Part shown: piece by piece, positions 1-5,941 of the stretch | How positions within the stretch are numbered: the first letter of the stretch is position 1 | How the letters are laid out: each line of letters begins with the position of its first letter | Assembly: GCA_937873105.1 (NCBI GenBank) | Contig: CALMWD010000015.1 | Location: 1-5,941 of the forward strand | DNA length: 5,941 bases | Source: an uncultured Rhodanobacteraceae bacterium | GTDB taxonomy: Bacteria; Pseudomonadota; Gammaproteobacteria; Xanthomonadales; Ahniellaceae | Direction of reading: 5' to 3' | Notes under the pieces: generated by a model | Seen by the model: the letters and a program-made list of their open reading frames with translations, nothing else | What the model was told of the DNA's origin: nothing | Databases searched by the model: none | Made by a program: the position numbers and the translations under genes

Positions 1-53
1 AGCGCGCGGTCGGGCTCAGCCTGAGCGGCGCGAGCCGCACCCTGGCGGTCTGA
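1..53 (+). CDS. C-terminal end of an unidentified upstream gene (partial)
   Basis: The frame beginning at base 3 is open from the window edge to a TGA at 51-53 and encodes 16 residues ending LSLSGASRTLAV. All 16 sense codons end in G or C, as in the confirmed genes here, whereas the competing open plus frame has many T-ending codons. That bias is the main reason to call it coding. The product cannot be identified from so short a tail. The next gene starts 34 bases downstream on the same strand, so the two may be co-transcribed. Confidence 0.5.
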   Translation, partial: RAVGLSLSGASRTLAV

Positions 54-75
54 CCGCCCTCATGTTCACCGGATC

Positions 76-79
76 GGAG
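76..79 (+). promoter_or_regulatory. Ribosome binding site for the 79-residue gene
   Basis: A GGAG core lies 8 bases before the ATG at 88. This favours that start over a second in-frame ATG at 100, which would be 20 bases from the motif. Confidence 0.55.
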
Positions 80-87
80 TCCCTGCC

Positions 88-327
88 ATGTCCGTTTCGA
101 TGGTCCGCACGTCCCTGACCGCGTTGCTCGCCGAGATCCTGGTCCGGTCCGAGCACGGCCGCGACGCACGCCTGGCCGCACAGCTCGCCGAATGGCGCAC
201 ATGGCTCGGCGCGCCGGGATATCAGGACGCCGTCGCCGCCTGCTTCCGCGAGCTTTCGCCGCTGGACCAACGCCGGCTCGCGGTCGGCCTCGGCCTGCAC
301 GACGGCTCGGGCCGGCTCGCCGCCTGA
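88..327 (+). CDS. Hypothetical protein, 79 aa, helical and soluble
   Basis: I do not recognise this protein. It has a good ribosome binding site, strong G/C preference at third codon positions, and an ATG start with a TGA stop. It has no signal peptide or membrane segment. The composition is rich in Ala, Leu and Arg, and the first 50 or so residues look amphipathic and helical (TALLAEILVRSEHGRDAR, then AAQLAEWRTWLG). A second helical stretch covers roughly residues 50-70 (AVAACFRELSPLDQRRLAVG). There is a single cysteine and no metal-binding or catalytic motif. A small regulatory or adaptor protein would fit, but nothing specific supports a function. It lies between an unidentified upstream gene and the cyclophilin operon, separated from the latter by a hairpin-containing gap, so it may belong to the upstream transcription unit. 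The opposite strand is also open here, but its codon use is poorer. Confidence 0.7.
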   Translation: MSVSMVRTSLTALLAEILVRSEHGRDARLAAQLAEWRTWLGAPGYQDAVAACFRELSPLDQRRLAVGLGLHDGSGRLAA

Positions 328-336
328 GTCGGTTTG

Positions 337-356
337 CCGCCCGAGGCGACGGGCGG
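337..356 (+). terminator. GC-rich hairpin after the 79-residue gene, possible terminator
   Basis: A perfect 7-base inverted repeat, CCGCCCG (337-343) and CGGGCGG (350-356), encloses a 6-base loop and begins 10 bases after the TGA at 325-327. No T-tract follows on either strand, so it is not a classical intrinsic terminator. It could be a pause site, an RNA 3'-end stabiliser or a chance fold in GC-rich DNA. Confidence 0.35.
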
Positions 357-361
357 ATAGG

Positions 362-382
362 CTTCGGACTTCGCATCCGGAG
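362..382 (+). promoter_or_regulatory. Hairpin overlapping the Shine-Dalgarno of the cyclophilin gene
   Basis: Bases 362-368 (CTTCGGA) can pair with 376-382 (TCCGGAG) over seven positions, one of them a G-U pair, around a 7-base loop. The strong GGAGG core at 379-383, four bases before the ATG at 388, falls in the 3' arm. If it forms in the mRNA it would mask the ribosome binding site. The SD itself is clear; its control by the fold is inferred. Confidence 0.35.
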
Positions 383-387
383 GCCCC

Positions 388-1323
388 ATGGCGCGAATCG
401 TCCCTTCCCTGTCCCTGTTCTCACTCGGCCTGGCCGCCGCGTTTGCGGTCGCCGCCGAAGAGACGCCGGCCTATCGCACGGTCAACGAGGTCATCGCGGC
501 CAGCGCACCCGCCGACTGGCGCTCGCCCGATCCGGAGCACACGCTGTATCTGGAATTGCCCGCCGGGCGCGTCGTCATCGAACTGGCGCCTTGGCTGGCG
601 CCGAAGCACGACGCGAACATCCGCGCCCTGGTGCGCGAAGGCTATTTCGATGGCCTCGCCATCCTGCGTTCCCAGGACAACTATGTCGTGCAGTGGGGCG
701 ATCCCGACGCCGACGACGCCGCCAAGGCGCGTCCGTTCAAGACCGCCAAGGCCAGGCTCGCCGGCGAATTCACCGTGCCCTGGCGCGACGACATGGCCTT
801 CACCCGCATCCCCGACGACGATGGTTATGCCGCCGTGGTCGGCGTCTCGAACGGCTTCTGGGTCGGACGCGATCCCAAGTCGCGCGAGATCTGGATGGCG
901 CATTGCTACGGCACGGTCGGTGTCGCCCGCGGCAACGAGACCGACTCCGGCAACGGCGCCCAGCTCTACGTCGTGACCGGGCATGCGCCGCGCCATCTCG
1001 ACCGCAACATCACCCTGGTCGGGCGCGTGTTGTCGGGTATCGAACGGCTGAGCACGATGCCGCGCGGCGCGCCGCCGATGGGTTTCTACGAGACAGCGGA
1101 ACAACGCACGCCGATCAAGGCGATGCGCGTCGCCGCCGACGTGCCGGAAGCCGAACGCAGCGCCCTCGAGGTGCTGCGTACCGACACCGCGACCTTCGCC
1201 GACATCGTCGAGGCCAAGCGCAACCGCCGCGACCCCTGGACGAAGTTGCCGTCCGGCCACATCGAACTCTGCAACGTGCCGCTGCCGGTGCGTGCCGTGC
1301 CGACGACGGCGGACCAGCCGTGA
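388..1323 (+). CDS. Exported cyclophilin-type peptidyl-prolyl cis-trans isomerase
   Basis: This 311-residue protein probably catalyses cis-trans isomerisation of Xaa-Pro bonds in exported proteins (EC 5.2.1.8). Residues 1-22 form a Sec signal peptide with a hydrophobic core and likely cleavage in AVAA|EE, placing it in the periplasm. The cyclophilin domain covers about residues 52-222. [19 protein letters not shown] (60-78) matches the family's first strands. [21 protein letters not shown] (86-106) corresponds to the FDG..FHR....QGGDP core and keeps the catalytic Arg (R94) and the Gln (Q102), with ILR in place of [12 protein letters not shown] (188-196) and [17 protein letters not shown] (203-219) match the NGSQFFI and HLDG..VFG.V blocks. 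About 60 residues separate the core from the later blocks, longer than in minimal cyclophilins, and a tail of about 90 residues follows. The mature protein has exactly two cysteines, C173 and C295. The start is fixed by GGAGG at 379-383. It is the first gene of a four-gene cluster, and its TGA overlaps the next start. The fold is secure; catalytic activity is inferred. Confidence 0.9.
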   Translation: MARIVPSLSLFSLGLAAAFAVAAEETPAYRTVNEVIAASAPADWRSPDPEHTLYLELPAGRVVIELAPWLAPKHDANIRALVREGYFDGLAILRSQDNYVVQWGDPDADDAAKARPFKTAKARLAGEFTVPWRDDMAFTRIPDDDGYAAVVGVSNGFWVGRDPKSREIWMAHCYGTVGVARGNETDSGNGAQLYVVTGHAPRHLDRNITLVGRVLSGIERLSTMPRGAPPMGFYETAEQRTPIKAMRVAADVPEAERSALEVLRTDTATFADIVEAKRNRRDPWTKLPSGHIELCNVPLPVRAVPTTADQP

Positions 1324-1928
1324 GCAAGCAGTACGACCAGGCCTATTTCGACCGCTGGTACCGCGATCCGAAGCACCGCGTGAAGTCGCCGCTGGTGTTG
1401 GAACGCAAGATCGCGATGGCGGTGGCCATGGCCGAGTACTACCTCGGCCATCCGATCCGTTCGGTGATCGACATCGGCTGCGGCGAAGCGCCGTGGCGCG
1501 CCTTTCTGAAGCAGAAGCGGCCGAAGGTCGAGTACCTCGGCCTCGACAGCAGCGACTACGTGGTGGGCCGGTACGGCCTCGCGCGCGACATCCGCCTGTG
1601 CCGCTTCGCCGATCTGGAACAACTGCGCTTCGACCGCCGCTTCGACCTGCTGGTCTGCTCCGACGTCATGCACTACCTGCCGACCCGGGAACTGCTGCGC
1701 GGTCTCCAGGGTTTCGCCGACCTCTGCCCGGACGGATTCGCCTTCCTGGAGCTGATGTGCCGGGGCGACGAATTCGTCGGCGATCGCGAGGGCTTCATCG
1801 CGCGTCCGGCGAAGTTCTATCGCAAGGCCTTCGCCGAAGCCGGCTTCACCGCCTGCGGCTCGCACGGCTACCTCAGCCGCGGCCTGCGCGAGGAAGCGAG
1901 CGCGCTGGAACTGGGCGCGACCGCATGA
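1320..1928 (+). CDS. Class I SAM-dependent methyltransferase, 202 aa
   Basis: This is a predicted cytoplasmic methyltransferase using S-adenosylmethionine; the substrate is unknown. The Rossmann-type core is clear. Motif I is VIDIGCGEAPW (residues 49-59). The acidic residue ending strand 2 is D76 in YLGLDSSDYV. FADLEQL (96-102, D98) fits the adenine-contacting loop. FDLLVCSDVMHYL (108-120) is motif IV, followed by the usual helix and strand (GFAFLEL, 139-145). The N-terminal 45 residues (YDQAYFDRWYRDP...) are a helical cap common in methyltransferases of this group. No signal peptide or membrane segment is seen. The start is inferred as GTG at 1320, which overlaps the cyclophilin TGA (GTGA) and has GGCGGA six bases upstream. 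The open frame continues far upstream, but only as an out-of-frame shadow of the cyclophilin gene. Overlap with the preceding gene implies translational coupling, and the neighbouring glycosyltransferase suggests a glycan or other small-molecule acceptor (inference). Confidence 0.85.
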   Translation: MSKQYDQAYFDRWYRDPKHRVKSPLVLERKIAMAVAMAEYYLGHPIRSVIDIGCGEAPWRAFLKQKRPKVEYLGLDSSDYVVGRYGLARDIRLCRFADLEQLRFDRRFDLLVCSDVMHYLPTRELLRGLQGFADLCPDGFAFLELMCRGDEFVGDREGFIARPAKFYRKAFAEAGFTACGSHGYLSRGLREEASALELGATA

Positions 1929-1945
1929 CCTCGCGCGAGACATGA
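1925..1945 (+). other. Six-codon mini-ORF bridging methyltransferase and glycosyltransferase
   Basis: ATG at 1925 overlaps the methyltransferase TGA (ATGA, 1925-1928). It opens a frame reading MTSRET that stops at TGA 1943-1945, which in turn overlaps the glycosyltransferase ATG at 1942 (ATGA again). The glycosyltransferase lacks a usable Shine-Dalgarno: the nearest purine run, GAGA at 1937-1940, is only one base from the ATG. The mini-ORF could hand terminating ribosomes from one gene to the next. The arrangement is seen in the sequence; the function is inferred. Confidence 0.35.
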
Positions 1946-2616
1946 TCCCGAAGCGGATCCACTACTGCTGGTTCGGACGCGGCACGATGAGCGACTTGAA
2001 CCGGCGTTGCATCGCGTCCTGGCGCCGGCTGCTGCCCGACTACGAGATCGTCGAATGGAACGAGGACAACAGCGACCTCGACAACGACTACTGCCGCGAC
2101 ACGCTGGCGCAGGGGCTGTGGTCCAAGGTGGCGAACCACGTCCGGCTCGATGTCCTGCATCGGCACGGCGGCCTCTATCTCGACACCGACGTCGAGGTGG
2201 TGCGGCGCTTCGACGACCTGCTCCCGCTCGCGTGCTTCCTCGGCTTCCAGTTGCGCGCGCCGAACGTCGATTGGGTCAACAACGCCGTGATGGGCGCGCG
2301 CGCCGGGCACCCGTTCCTGGCGCATTGCCTGCGCACCCTGTCGAGCGTCTACCGGCTGCACCGACGCATCCCGCGCGGACCCGAACTGGTGACGGCGGCC
2401 CTGTACAAGGCCGGGTTGCGCCACTACGGCCGGCAGGATCTGCACGCCGTCACGCTGCTGCCACGCGAGTGCTTCTATCCCTACGCCTGGACGGAACCGT
2501 TCCGACCGGAATGCGTGACGCCCGAGACTTATTGCGTCCACCACTGGGAGGGCACGTGGTGCGCGCCGGAAACCGCCCCGCTAACATCGCCGCCCCCGAC
2601 TGGACGACTTCCATGA
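1942..2616 (+). CDS. GT32-type glycosyltransferase (DXD sugar-binding family)
   Basis: This 224-residue protein probably transfers a sugar from a nucleotide donor to a glycan or lipid-linked acceptor in the cytoplasm. It has the hallmarks of the Gly_transf_sug/GT32 group, related to Och1 and the clostridial glucosylating toxins. MIPKRIHYCWFG at residues 1-12 is the family's IPK.IH..W start. ASWRRLLPDYEIVEWNED (25-42) is typical. HRHGGLYLDTDVEV (73-86) carries the metal-binding DXD pair D81 and D83. VNNAVMGARAGHPFL (112-126) matches the conserved NN...A..GHP block, and HHWEGTW (200-206) is a common C-terminal signature. In the SD..R element upstream of DXD, the Asp position is Asn (N65) while R68 is kept. 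The length is normal for small bacterial members. No membrane segment is seen. The ATG at 1942 must be the start, because the next Met (residue 16) would remove the IPK.IH..W motif. The last 11 or so codons use unusual A/T-ending wobble bases, and the TGA overlaps the next ATG. The sugar and linkage cannot be predicted. Confidence 0.87.
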   Translation: MIPKRIHYCWFGRGTMSDLNRRCIASWRRLLPDYEIVEWNEDNSDLDNDYCRDTLAQGLWSKVANHVRLDVLHRHGGLYLDTDVEVVRRFDDLLPLACFLGFQLRAPNVDWVNNAVMGARAGHPFLAHCLRTLSSVYRLHRRIPRGPELVTAALYKAGLRHYGRQDLHAVTLLPRECFYPYAWTEPFRPECVTPETYCVHHWEGTWCAPETAPLTSPPPTGRLP

Positions 2617-3203
2617 CCTTCATGCGTTCCCTGCCGATCCTGGCCACCTTGCTGACCGCCGGCGCCGCCATGGCCGCCGACGAAGCGCTCGCCGCGGCCG
2701 ACCCGGCCGTCGCCGAGCGTCCGAACCTGCTGAAGAATCCGGGCTTCGAGGAAGTGACCGCGCGCGGCGGCCCGGCGCAATGGATCAACAAGCAACATGC
2801 CGGCGTGCGAGCCTACGATTTCAGCGTGGTCGACGACCCGCACCGCAGCGGCGAGCGCAGCATGATGATCCGCCGGCTCCAGAAGCAGGTCTGGGGCAAG
2901 ACCGAGCAGATCGTGCGCGTCGATCCCGACCTGGCCGGCAAGACCGTCGAGTTCGAGATCTGGGTGCGCAGCGAGAAGGTCGGTGCCAAGGGCTACATGG
3001 TCCGCATCGGCGCCTTCGCCGGCTCGGCCCTGCTCGACTTCGTGAAGTCGGAGCGCTTCGCCGGCGACGGCGACTGGACCCGGCGGACCCTGCAGCTGAA
3101 GGTGCCCGAGTACACCAGCCAGCTCGTCGTCGCGATGACCCTCGAAGACGAGGGCACGATCTGGATGGACGATGCCCGCCTGAGCATCGTCGCGCAGCCC
3201 TGA
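2613..3203 (+). CDS. Exported protein with CBM4/9-like galactose-binding fold
   Basis: This 196-residue protein is predicted to be exported and to consist of a single carbohydrate-binding-module-like beta sandwich. Residues 1-21 are a Sec signal peptide with likely cleavage at AMA|AD. A short Ala-rich linker leads to the domain at about 37-194. NLLKNPGFEEV (38-48) is the classic opening of CBM4/9-type and related domains. W57 follows, then HRSGERSMMI (77-86), equivalent to the SG..SL.. strand, then GKTVEFEIWVRSE (109-121), DWTRRTLQLKVPE (154-166) and the closing strand GTIWMDDARL (181-190) with the paired Asp typical of the family. No catalytic domain, anchor, lipobox or cysteine is present, so it would be a soluble periplasmic or secreted binder. 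Ligand binding is inferred from the fold only; this fold also serves non-carbohydrate roles. The start is ATG at 2613, overlapping the glycosyltransferase TGA (ATGA), with a weak TGGA eight bases upstream. An alternative ATG at 2622 would also leave a signal peptide. It is the last gene of the cluster. Confidence 0.82.
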   Translation: MTFMRSLPILATLLTAGAAMAADEALAAADPAVAERPNLLKNPGFEEVTARGGPAQWINKQHAGVRAYDFSVVDDPHRSGERSMMIRRLQKQVWGKTEQIVRVDPDLAGKTVEFEIWVRSEKVGAKGYMVRIGAFAGSALLDFVKSERFAGDGDWTRRTLQLKVPEYTSQLVVAMTLEDEGTIWMDDARLSIVAQP

Positions 3204-3207
3204 ATGC

Positions 3208-3239
3208 TCGCGGCCACCGCACCGAAGCGGCGGCCGCGA
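3208..3239. terminator. Strong hairpin between convergent genes, possible bidirectional terminator
   Basis: TCGCGGCC (3208-3215) pairs perfectly with GGCCGCGA (3232-3239). After one A/C mismatch the stem continues as CCGC (3217-3220) with GCGG (3227-3230) around a 6-base loop. It begins 5 bases past the stop of the CBM-like gene and lies 17 bases past the stop of the convergent RND gene, the expected place for a shared terminator. Neither side has a T-run, so an intrinsic mechanism is not clearly supported. Confidence 0.45.
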
Positions 3240-3255
3240 ATGCGTTGCCTCCCGC

Positions 3256-5941
3256 TCAGGCCGTGGCGCCGCGTCGCCGCCGGCGGAACCAGCCGGCGAC
3301 GTCATCGACCACGGTGTAGGCCGCCGGCACCACGATCAGGCTGAGCAGGGTCGAGGTGATCAGCCCACCGATCACAGCGATCGCCATCGGCGCGCGGAAG
3401 CTGGAATCGGCGCTGAGCCCGAACACGATCGGGGCCATGCCCGCGGCCATCGCGATCGTCGTCATCACCACCGGCTGCGCACGCTTGCGACAGGCATCGA
3501 TCAAGGCGTCGTGCTGGCTGAGGCCGTGTTCGTCCTCGGCCATCACCGCGTAGTCGACGAGCAGGATCGAGTTCTTGCTGGCCACGCCGATCAGCATCAG
3601 CAGGCCGATCAGGGCCGGCAGCGACAGGTAGTTCTGGGTCAGCAACAGCAGGCCGAAGGCGCCGCCGGCACAGAGCGGCACGGCGGTGAGGATGGTCAGC
3701 GGCTGCAACGCGCTGTTGAACAGCAGCATCAGCACCATGTAGATGCAGACCAGGCCCGCGGCCATCGCCAGCAGGAAACCGAAGAACAGTTCGACGAAGA
3801 CTTCGGCATCGCCGGTGTTCAGGAAACCGACGCCCGGCGGCAACTGCTTCACGCTCGACAGCTGCTCGACCTCGGCCATCACCTCGCCGAGCGGGCGGCC
3901 GTTGAGTTCGGCCGTCAGGGTCACGTTGCGACTGCGCTGGTAGCGGTCGATCTGCGCCGGTCCGCTGTCGAGGCGGATGTCGGCCACTGCCGACAGCGGC
4001 ACCGGACCGTGCTTGCCGGGCACGCGCAGGTCGGCGATCAGCGAGGTGCTGGCCAGGGCCGACGTGGCGACACCGACCCGGATCGGCACCTGGCGATCGG
4101 GCAGGTTCAGTTTCGCCAGCCGTTGCGAGAAGTCTCCGGCCGTGGCGATGCGCGCGGCTTCGGCGATGTCGGCCGTGGCGACCCCGAGATCGGCGGCACG
4201 CGCCGGATCCGGCACGATGACGATTTCCGGCCGCAGCAGGGCCGCTGTCGAGGTGATGCTGCCGAGTCCGGGCAAGGTGCGCAGATCGCGCTCGAGGGCG
4301 GCGGCCGCCTCGGCCAGGGTCTTGCCGTCGTCGCCCGACAACACCAGTTGCATCAGCTCGCCGGGCTCGGTGCTGAGGAAACTGATGCGTGCGCCGGGTA
4401 CGCCCGCCAGCAGGCGTCGCACCTCGTTCTCGAGCTGCTTCTGGCTGCGTTCGCGATGCCGCGCCTCGCCCCAGTCGAGGATCAGGGTCGCCTTGCGCGT
4501 TTCGCCGATGCCGGTCTTGGTCGGATCGCCGATGTCGAGCACGGCGCCGATCGAGGAATAGACCTGCTTCAGCTCCTTGACCGGCTTGAGCCTGGCGCGC
4601 ACGTCTTCGGCGACCGCGAAGGTCTCCTCGATCTTCGTGCCGGGCGGCAACTCGATGCTGAGATTGCTGCGCCCGAGGTCCGAGGTCGGGATGAAGGTCG
4701 CGGGAATCAGCGGCACGATCGCCAGTGAGGCGAAAAACAGCGCGGTCGCGACGATCAGCGTGCGCCAGCGATGGCGCAGCGCCGCGTCGACCCAGCCGAG
4801 ATACCAGGTCATGACCTTGCCGTCGTGTTCCTGCACCGGCTTCGCCTTCATCTGGTAGGCGGCCATCATCGGCGTGAGCAGGCGCGCGACCAGCAGCGAG
4901 AACAGCACCGCCGTCGCTGCCGTCCAGCCGAACTCGCGGAAGAACTTGCCCGGGATGCCGGGCATGAAGGCCACCGGCACGAAGACCGCGGCCAGGGTCA
5001 GCGAGGTCGCGATGACCGCGATGCCGATCTCGTCCGCGGCTTCGCGCGCGGCGTCGATCGGCTTCTTGCCCATGCGCAGGTGGCGCACGATGTTCTCGAT
5101 CTCGACGATGGCATCGTCGACCAGAATGCCGACGACCACCGAGAGCGCCAGCAAGGTGATCAGGTTCAGGCTGAAGCCGAACCAGTGCATGACCGCAAAC
5201 GTCGGGATGATCGACAGCGGCAAGGCCACGGCGCTGACCCAGGTCGCGCGCCAGTCGCGCAGGAACACGAAGACCACGACCAGGGCCAGCAACGCACCTT
5301 CGAACAGCATCGTCATCGACGACGCGTACGAACGCTCGGCCTCCTCGACCGTCGAATTGACCAGCACGAAGTTCACGCCCGGATGCGCCGCCTCCAGCTG
5401 CTTCAGGGTTGCGCGCACCTGTTGCGCGACCGCGACCTCGCTGCTGCCGCGCGAGCGCGACAGGTCGAAGCCGATCACCGGCTTGCCGTCCAGCAGCGCG
5501 ATCTGGCGGGTCTCGGCGGCGGCGTCGCGGATCGTCGCGATGGCGTCGAGGCGCACCGAACGCCCGTCCGGCAGGCTGATCGAATACGCGCGCAGGGCGT
5601 CGGCGTCGGCGACGGTACCGACGGTGCGCACGACCTGGCGTTCGCCGGCCCACTCCATCTGCCCGCCCGGGCGCTCGACCTGGATGCGCGCCAGCTGGCC
5701 CGAGACCTGGCCGGCGGTGATGCCGAAGGCGTTCAGCGCCTGCGGGTCGAGGTCGACGCGGATCTCGCGCTCGATGCCGCCGACACGCTTCACGGTGGCG
5801 ATGCCCTTGATGCCGTACATCGCCTTGCTCACGGTGCGGTCGACGAACCAGGACAACTCGTCCGGCTGCATGCGCTCCGATTCGACCGCATAGGTCAGCA
5901 AGGTGCCGCCGACGACCTCGATCTTGGCGACGATCGGTTCC
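3256..5941 (-). CDS. RND-family efflux transporter permease (N-terminus beyond window)
   Basis: This is an inner-membrane proton-driven efflux permease of the AcrB/HAE-1 type, normally a trimer working with a membrane-fusion protein and an outer-membrane channel. The frame is open from the right edge to TGA at 3256-3258, giving about 894 visible residues. By comparison with AcrB about 130 residues are missing, including TM1. Numbering from the first complete visible codon, a periplasmic porter domain fills about 1-205. TM2-TM7 lie at about 210-412, a second porter region at about 413-716, and TM8-TM12 at about 717-877, before a basic C-terminus (WFRRRRRGATA). TM4 has GILVDDAIVEIEN with the paired proton-relay Asp (275, 276). 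TM10 has GVASKNSILLVDYA with Lys 789. R820 and T827 match AcrB R971 and T978, so the relay is complete and the pump looks functional. The TTG at 5901 is internal, because conserved family sequence (PIVAKIEVVGGT) continues upstream of it. Any membrane-fusion partner would lie beyond the right edge. Multidrug substrates are likely but the specificity is unknown; the paired Asp followed by Ala-Ile argues for a drug rather than a heavy-metal exporter. Confidence 0.93.
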   Translation of the reverse strand, partial: EPIVAKIEVVGGTLLTYAVESERMQPDELSWFVDRTVSKAMYGIKGIATVKRVGGIEREIRVDLDPQALNAFGITAGQVSGQLARIQVERPGGQMEWAGERQVVRTVGTVADADALRAYSISLPDGRSVRLDAIATIRDAAAETRQIALLDGKPVIGFDLSRSRGSSEVAVAQQVRATLKQLEAAHPGVNFVLVNSTVEEAERSYASSMTMLFEGALLALVVVFVFLRDWRATWVSAVALPLSIIPTFAVMHWFGFSLNLITLLALSVVVGILVDDAIVEIENIVRHLRMGKKPIDAAREAADEIGIAVIATSLTLAAVFVPVAFMPGIPGKFFREFGWTAATAVLFSLLVARLLTPMMAAYQMKAKPVQEHDGKVMTWYLGWVDAALRHRWRTLIVATALFFASLAIVPLIPATFIPTSDLGRSNLSIELPPGTKIEETFAVAEDVRARLKPVKELKQVYSSIGAVLDIGDPTKTGIGETRKATLILDWGEARHRERSQKQLENEVRRLLAGVPGARISFLSTEPGELMQLVLSGDDGKTLAEAAAALERDLRTLPGLGSITSTAALLRPEIVIVPDPARAADLGVATADIAEAARIATAGDFSQRLAKLNLPDRQVPIRVGVATSALASTSLIADLRVPGKHGPVPLSAVADIRLDSGPAQIDRYQRSRNVTLTAELNGRPLGEVMAEVEQLSSVKQLPPGVGFLNTGDAEVFVELFFGFLLAMAAGLVCIYMVLMLLFNSALQPLTILTAVPLCAGGAFGLLLLTQNYLSLPALIGLLMLIGVASKNSILLVDYAVMAEDEHGLSQHDALIDACRKRAQPVVMTTIAMAAGMAPIVFGLSADSSFRAPMAIAVIGGLITSTLLSLIVVPAAYTVVDDVAGWFRRRRRGATA

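Noticed and set aside
358..363. TAGGCT as a -10 promoter element before the cyclophilin gene
   Set aside because: It matches only the most general -10 pattern, and no convincing -35 element lies at proper spacing.
421..1260. Minus-strand open frame (279 codons) across the cyclophilin gene
   Set aside because: It is a shadow of the plus-strand cyclophilin, whose domain and signal peptide are clear.
192..1319. Upstream extension of the methyltransferase frame, giving a 578-residue protein
   Set aside because: Before 1320 the translation is Arg-rich and out of frame with the clear cyclophilin gene. Real methyltransferase sequence begins at the GTG at 1320.
1086..1943. Minus-strand open frame (285 codons) across the methyltransferase gene
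   Set aside because: The plus strand carries recognisable methyltransferase motifs, and the antisense product matches no family I know.
3511..4728. Long plus-strand open frame (405 codons) opposite the RND permease
   Set aside because: Its Gln/His/Gly/Arg-rich composition is the typical mirror of a GC-rich membrane-protein gene, and no domain or ribosome binding site was seen.
4874..5893. Long plus-strand open frame (339 codons) opposite the RND permease
   Set aside because: It is antisense to a strongly conserved efflux gene; it is Ser/Thr/Arg-rich with no recognisable domain. Stop-poor antisense frames are expected in GC-rich DNA.
5899..5901. TTG as the start of the RND gene
   Set aside because: The conserved family sequence PIVAKIEVVGGT is encoded immediately upstream in the same frame, so the gene runs off the right edge and this TTG is an internal Leu codon.

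Overview
The window is GC-rich, with coding codons ending almost always in G or C. It looks like ordinary chromosomal DNA from a Gram-negative bacterium: there is an RND efflux pump, and two proteins carry Sec-type signal peptides. The GC content and the style of the secreted cyclophilin resemble the Xanthomonadales/Lysobacterales (Gammaproteobacteria), but that placement is inference from memory of the family, not a database result.

Layout. The left edge holds the last 16 codons of an unidentified plus-strand gene (to 53), followed by an unrecognised 79-residue helical protein (88-327). A 60-base gap contains two GC-rich hairpins, the second enclosing the Shine-Dalgarno sequence of the next gene. 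Then come four tightly packed plus-strand genes, very probably one operon: an exported cyclophilin-type peptidyl-prolyl isomerase (388-1323); a class I SAM-dependent methyltransferase starting on GTG (1320-1928); a GT32-type glycosyltransferase with a DXD motif (1942-2616); and an exported protein with a CBM4/9-like beta-sandwich domain (2613-3203). Junctions are 4-base stop/start overlaps, except methyltransferase to glycosyltransferase, where 13 bases are bridged by a six-codon mini-ORF that overlaps both neighbours.

A 52-base convergent gap with a strong hairpin separates this operon from a minus-strand RND efflux permease (3256 to beyond the right edge). About 894 residues of the permease are visible, with 11 of the 12 expected membrane segments and the full proton-relay residue set. 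Its N-terminus and any membrane-fusion partner lie outside the window.

Working together. The four-gene cluster combines two cytoplasmic modifying enzymes (glycosyl and methyl transfer) with two exported proteins (a foldase and a putative glycan binder). A role in building or handling a surface or periplasmic glycan is a reasonable hypothesis, but nothing in the sequence proves it. No mobile element, CRISPR array, tRNA or rRNA was seen. Every stretch longer than 60 bases is accounted for by a gene.
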